This document shows positions 13,962 to 16,389 of a stretch of 16,389 nt of DNA, one piece after another; positions within the stretch are counted from its first letter, which is position 1; each line of letters begins with the position of its first letter. Below the pieces are notes generated by a model. The model saw only the letters and a program-made list of their open reading frames with translations. It had not been told where the DNA came from and did no database searches. The DNA lies in NCBI GenBank assembly GCA_937914945.1, contig CALGJF010000036.1, forward strand, positions 1 through 16,389, given 5' to 3'. The position numbers were made by a program, and so were the translations under genes. Origin of the DNA: an uncultured Bacteroidales bacterium. Lineage in GTDB: Bacteria; Bacteroidota; Bacteroidia; Bacteroidales; Bacteroidaceae.

Positions 13962-14669
13962 CTATGCACTCTTCTTGCGGGTATAAACAGCCACAGAGAG
14001 AATAAGATACCATGCTATTATCGCCACTGCGGCAGTTATGCCAAGCATAAGCATGGGGATAGAACAGATGAGAAATATATAACGCACCTTGTTGCTCCTC
14101 CACCTGAGGCTTTTGAATTTAAGAGAGAACATCGGTATTTCGGCCACAAGCAGATAGGCAAATATTGTTATAAGCCCCAACATCAACAGCCAACCGGCAT
14201 TCAAATCCGTTATCCAATTGCCAAGGCCCGCAACCAAAGAGACCCAGAAAAGTGCGTTTGCAGGTGTGGGCAAGCCTATAAAAGTACTCTTTTGGCGGGT
14301 ATCTATATTAAATTTGGCAAGGCGCACCGCCGAGAACACTGCTATCAGGAATGCATAATAGGGGAAAATATCCGCAACCGGCAACATGAAAGCCGGCAAA
14401 GGAAGGTTCCTCATAAAAGAAAAAACGACTGCCGCAGGGGCAAGACCGAATGTTACATCGTCGGCAAGAGAATCCATCTGCACACCAAGAGGCGAAGAAA
14501 CTTTAAGCAGACGAGCCACCATGCCATCGAAAAAATCAAAGATTGCGCCCAGCACTATGAAAAACAAAGCAGCAAGGAAATCGCCTTCGAGAGCCATCAC
14601 GCAAGCCACGCAACCCGAGAACAGATTACAACAGGTTATAGTATTGGGTATATGCTTCTTTATTGCCAT
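13962..14669 (-). CDS. pssA: CDP-diacylglycerol--serine O-phosphatidyltransferase
   Basis: This integral membrane enzyme makes phosphatidylserine from CDP-diacylglycerol and serine. The 235-aa product carries the complete CDP-alcohol phosphotransferase signature: Asp45, Asp48-Gly49, Ala52-Arg53, Gly62, Asp66 and Asp70 (DFFDGMVARLLKVSSPLG, then VQMDSLAD). The N-terminal HIPNTITCCNLFSGC is typical of the PssA subfamily. Several membrane segments follow, with a basic loop KSLRWRSNKVRY before the last two. It begins 1 nt after the psd stop codon, so the two consecutive enzymes of phosphatidylethanolamine synthesis are made from one transcript. Confidence 0.95.
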   Translation of the reverse strand: MAIKKHIPNTITCCNLFSGCVACVMALEGDFLAALFFIVLGAIFDFFDGMVARLLKVSSPLGVQMDSLADDVTFGLAPAAVVFSFMRNLPLPAFMLPVADIFPYYAFLIAVFSAVRLAKFNIDTRQKSTFIGLPTPANALFWVSLVAGLGNWITDLNAGWLLMLGLITIFAYLLVAEIPMFSLKFKSLRWRSNKVRYIFLICSIPMLMLGITAAVAIIAWYLILSVAVYTRKKSA

Positions 14670-14670
14670 A

Positions 14671-15375
14671 TTATTTTTCCTTTAACTTGGCAATGACGGT
14701 TTCATTACCAATGGTTTTTTGTTCAAGACTTACGCAAACCTCGGCATCAAGTGGCAGATAAACATCTACACGAGAACCGAATTTTATAAATCCCATATGC
14801 TGGTCGATGAGACACTCCTCGCCCACCGATGAATATGTTACAATGCGACGTGCCATGGCGCCGGCCACCTGACGCATGAGCAATTCCTCACCGTTGGGCA
14901 TTTTTATAACAACCAACGAACGCTCGTTCTCGGTACTTGCCTTGGGCAACCACGCCTTGTGGAACTTACCTTTCTGATGTTCCACACGTGTAACCACACC
15001 ATCCACGGGGTACCAATTGGCATGGACATTCATGGGGCTCATAAATATTGAAACCATCTTGCGATTGGCTTTGAAATGGTCGGGCTCGTAAACTTCCTCT
15101 ATTACAACCACCTTGCCATCGGCCGGAGCAACCACTATATTCTCCGAATCGCCCTGAAAGTGCCTTATAGGGCTACGGAAAAAATTCACCATCAACAAAT
15201 ATATAGTGATTGTAAATACACTTACAATTGAGTTGAACACCACGCACGAAGGCAAGAAATACCACAGCGGTACATTAATCAGAAGTAACAAGAGTAAAGA
15301 TACAAGAAGGATTTCAGTACCCTCGCGATGTATTCTGATATTTTTCAGTCGTTTAATTCTTTCGAGTTTTTTCAT
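14671..15375 (-). CDS. psd: Phosphatidylserine decarboxylase, short pyruvoyl type
   Basis: The enzyme converts phosphatidylserine to phosphatidylethanolamine. From the chosen ATG it is 234 aa, typical of the short Psd class. It has an N-terminal basic stretch, two membrane segments (about 22-40 and 45-64), VVAPADGKVVVIEEV (81-95), FMSPMNVHANWYPVDG (111-126) and the self-cleavage site MGFIKFGSRVDVYLP, where Gly200-Ser201 yields the pyruvoyl prosthetic group. The frame is open upstream to 15450, but those 25 residues (Cys/Phe/Tyr-rich) do not look like Psd, so 15375 (MKKLERIKRLKN) is preferred. First gene of psd-pssA(-DUF4834), with a consensus promoter at 15479-15509 and a leader of about 97 nt. 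Confidence 0.94.
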   Translation of the reverse strand: MKKLERIKRLKNIRIHREGTEILLVSLLLLLLINVPLWYFLPSCVVFNSIVSVFTITIYLLMVNFFRSPIRHFQGDSENIVVAPADGKVVVIEEVYEPDHFKANRKMVSIFMSPMNVHANWYPVDGVVTRVEHQKGKFHKAWLPKASTENERSLVVIKMPNGEELLMRQVAGAMARRIVTYSSVGEECLIDQHMGFIKFGSRVDVYLPLDAEVCVSLEQKTIGNETVIAKLKEK

Positions 15376-15478
15376 CGTAGAGAATTTATTACAAATACTA
15401 AAACAACTACATACGTACAGAACATAAAAACCGCCTTTAACATTCCGCAACGATTGCAGTGTATATAATGGTTAACCG

Positions 15479-15509
15479 CAAAATTAGTAACAATTTGTTA
15501 AATCGCAAA
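15479..15509 (-). promoter_or_regulatory. Promoter of the psd-pssA operon
   Basis: On the minus strand TTTG (15509-15506), 19 nt, then TAATTTTG (15486-15479). Both match the Bacteroidota consensus. A 13-bp palindrome fills most of the spacer. Confidence 0.7.
15488..15500. repeat. Palindrome TAACAATTTGTTA inside the psd promoter spacer
   Basis: A perfect odd-length palindrome (TAACAA-T-TTGTTA) lies between the -33 and -7 elements of the predicted psd promoter. This is a classic operator position, although AT-rich intergenic DNA can produce such a sequence by chance. Confidence 0.5.
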
Positions 15510-15688
15510 CAAAAAGAGACAAAATAACCACCCAGCGCCGGTTATTTGACAAATTGCAAGCCCCGAGTGAACACACGATAGTTTGCATAAGAAAACGCAT
15601 TGCAAATTGTTGATAACTTTTTAAGCAAAGAGCTATGCCAAATGAACAAAAGCTATTAACTTTATCAACGCAAAAAAACGAGTTTATC
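15510..15688. other. Upstream region of dnaE: inverted repeats, no gene
   Basis: This is the dnaE side of the 313-nt divergent region between psd and dnaE; it contains no convincing gene. It holds an 8-bp hairpin, AAATAACC (15522-15529) with GGTTATTT (15540-15547), around a GC-rich loop. It also holds an 8-bp inverted repeat, GTTGATAA (15609-15616) and TTATCAAC (15662-15669), just before dnaE. ACAAATTGC near 15549 and GCAAATTGT near 15602 echo the palindrome in the psd promoter. No complete -33/-7 pair for dnaE was found; TAACTTTT at 15614-15621 is the closest -7. Confidence 0.5.
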
Positions 15689-16389
15689 ATGCACGATTTT
15701 GTTCACCTACACGTACACACCCAATACTCAATTCTCGACGGCCAGGCCTCCATCAAAAAGCTGGTCGATAAAGCCATAGCCGATGGCATGCGCGGAATAG
15801 CCGTAACCGACCATGGTAACATGATGGGAATAAAAGAGTTCTTTAATTATGTAAACAAGGTGAACAAGGGCAAGAGCAACGAAGAAAAGTTCAAGCCCAT
15901 AATAGGTTGCGAGGTATATGTTGCAGAGCGCCGTCTGTTTAACCGCGAACTGAAGGAGGATATGCGCGGACATCACCTCGTTCTGTTGGCAAAGAACGAG
16001 CAAGGTTATCACAACCTTGTGAAAATTGTATCTAAAGCATGGTCCGAGGGATACTACTACACGCCACGTACCGACAAAGTGGAGATTGAAAAATACCACG
16101 AAGGGCTTATATGCAGTTCGGCCTGTCTTGGAGGTGAGATTCCACAACTCATTTTGAGTGGCGATTTAGCAAAGGCAGAGGCTGCGGTAATGTGGTACAA
16201 AAACCTCTTCGGCGACGATTACTATCTGGAGTTACAGATACACAAGGCTACCGTAGAACGTGCCAATCACGAGGCTTACACCATGCAAATGGAGGTAAAC
16301 AAGCATATTGAAGAACTCAGCCGCAAGTGCGGAGTAAAACTCATTTGCACCAACGATGTTCATTTTGTAGATGAAGAGAACGCCGAGGC
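15689..16389 (+). CDS. dnaE: DNA polymerase III alpha subunit, N-terminal part (runs off window)
   Basis: The gene encodes the catalytic subunit of the replicative polymerase. Only the first 233 codons lie in the window; the frame is open at 16389. The N-terminus is the PHP domain: FVHLHVHTQYSILDGQASI (4-22, metal-binding His6, His8), GIAVTDHGNMMGIKEF (36-51, Asp41-His42), PIIGCEVYVAERR, HHLVLLAKNEQGYHNL, ICSSACLGGEIPQ and LICTNDVHF. These are all typical of DnaE. The ATG at 15689 is chosen because it gives the usual short lead-in to HLHVHT. An in-frame ATG at 15635 would add 18 residues unlike the family and would overlap the inverted repeat. Confidence 0.95.
   Translation, partial: MHDFVHLHVHTQYSILDGQASIKKLVDKAIADGMRGIAVTDHGNMMGIKEFFNYVNKVNKGKSNEEKFKPIIGCEVYVAERRLFNRELKEDMRGHHLVLLAKNEQGYHNLVKIVSKAWSEGYYYTPRTDKVEIEKYHEGLICSSACLGGEIPQLILSGDLAKAEAAVMWYKNLFGDDYYLELQIHKATVERANHEAYTMQMEVNKHIEELSRKCGVKLICTNDVHFVDEENAE

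Noticed and set aside
15484..15690. 68-aa minus-strand open frame in the psd-dnaE intergenic region
   Set aside because: It starts inside the dnaE start codon, runs across the predicted psd promoter and has no recognisable pattern.
15635..15691. Upstream in-frame ATG for dnaE
   Set aside because: The extra 18 residues do not fit the DnaE N-terminus, which normally begins only a few residues before HLHVHT.
1..16389. CRISPR arrays, insertion sequences, phage or integrase genes
   Set aside because: No direct-repeat array, transposase, integrase or terminal inverted repeats seen anywhere in the window, including next to the tRNA, a common integration site.

Overview
The window comes from a member of the Bacteroidales (phylum Bacteroidota). 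Three things point there. The upstream regions carry the TAnnTTTG -7 element with TTG/TTTG about 19-20 nt upstream, rather than a sigma-70 -10/-35 pair. Shine-Dalgarno sites are inconspicuous. The gene content fits as well: a Bacteroidota-type LptD, DUF4834, DUF2490, a Por/T9SS-like C-terminal module, a short pyruvoyl-type Psd and AsnA. No mobile element, phage gene or CRISPR array is visible, so this is a chromosomal core segment with one accessory-looking operon.

Layout. 1-70 is the 5' part of a tRNA-Arg(CCG), cut by the window edge. 270-1979 is asnA-ung on the plus strand, ending at a perfect 38-bp palindromic terminator shared with the convergent lptD gene (to 4783). An HD-domain hydrolase gene follows at 4933-5472 on the minus strand. 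A divergent promoter region leads into the plus-strand operon 5679-10180: VTC-type polyphosphate polymerase, DUF4956 membrane protein, DUF2490 outer-membrane barrel, a small secreted protein with a T9SS-like C-terminus, and a 549-aa secreted beta-helix protein of the Cthe_2159 (carbohydrate-binding) type. The genes are 3-14 nt apart or overlap, and the operon ends at a perfect 44-bp palindromic terminator.

Then come pyrH (minus), a 71-aa membrane protein gene (plus) that overlaps birA tail to tail, and the minus-strand operon yraN-yjbR-birA. It is divergent from a small ribbon-helix-helix-like gene followed by tadA (plus). The last minus-strand group is psd-pssA-DUF4834 (phosphatidylethanolamine synthesis). 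A 313-nt divergent region precedes the 5' end of dnaE, which runs off the window.

The most interesting unit is the 5679-10180 operon. It joins a predicted cytoplasmic polyphosphate polymerase, with its catalytic residues intact, to a membrane protein, an outer-membrane barrel and two secreted proteins. This looks like an envelope-spanning system that makes polyphosphate or a related polymer and couples it to a surface beta-helix protein. The rest is housekeeping: asparagine synthesis, uracil repair, LPS export, UMP phosphorylation, biotinylation, tRNA editing, phospholipid synthesis and replication.
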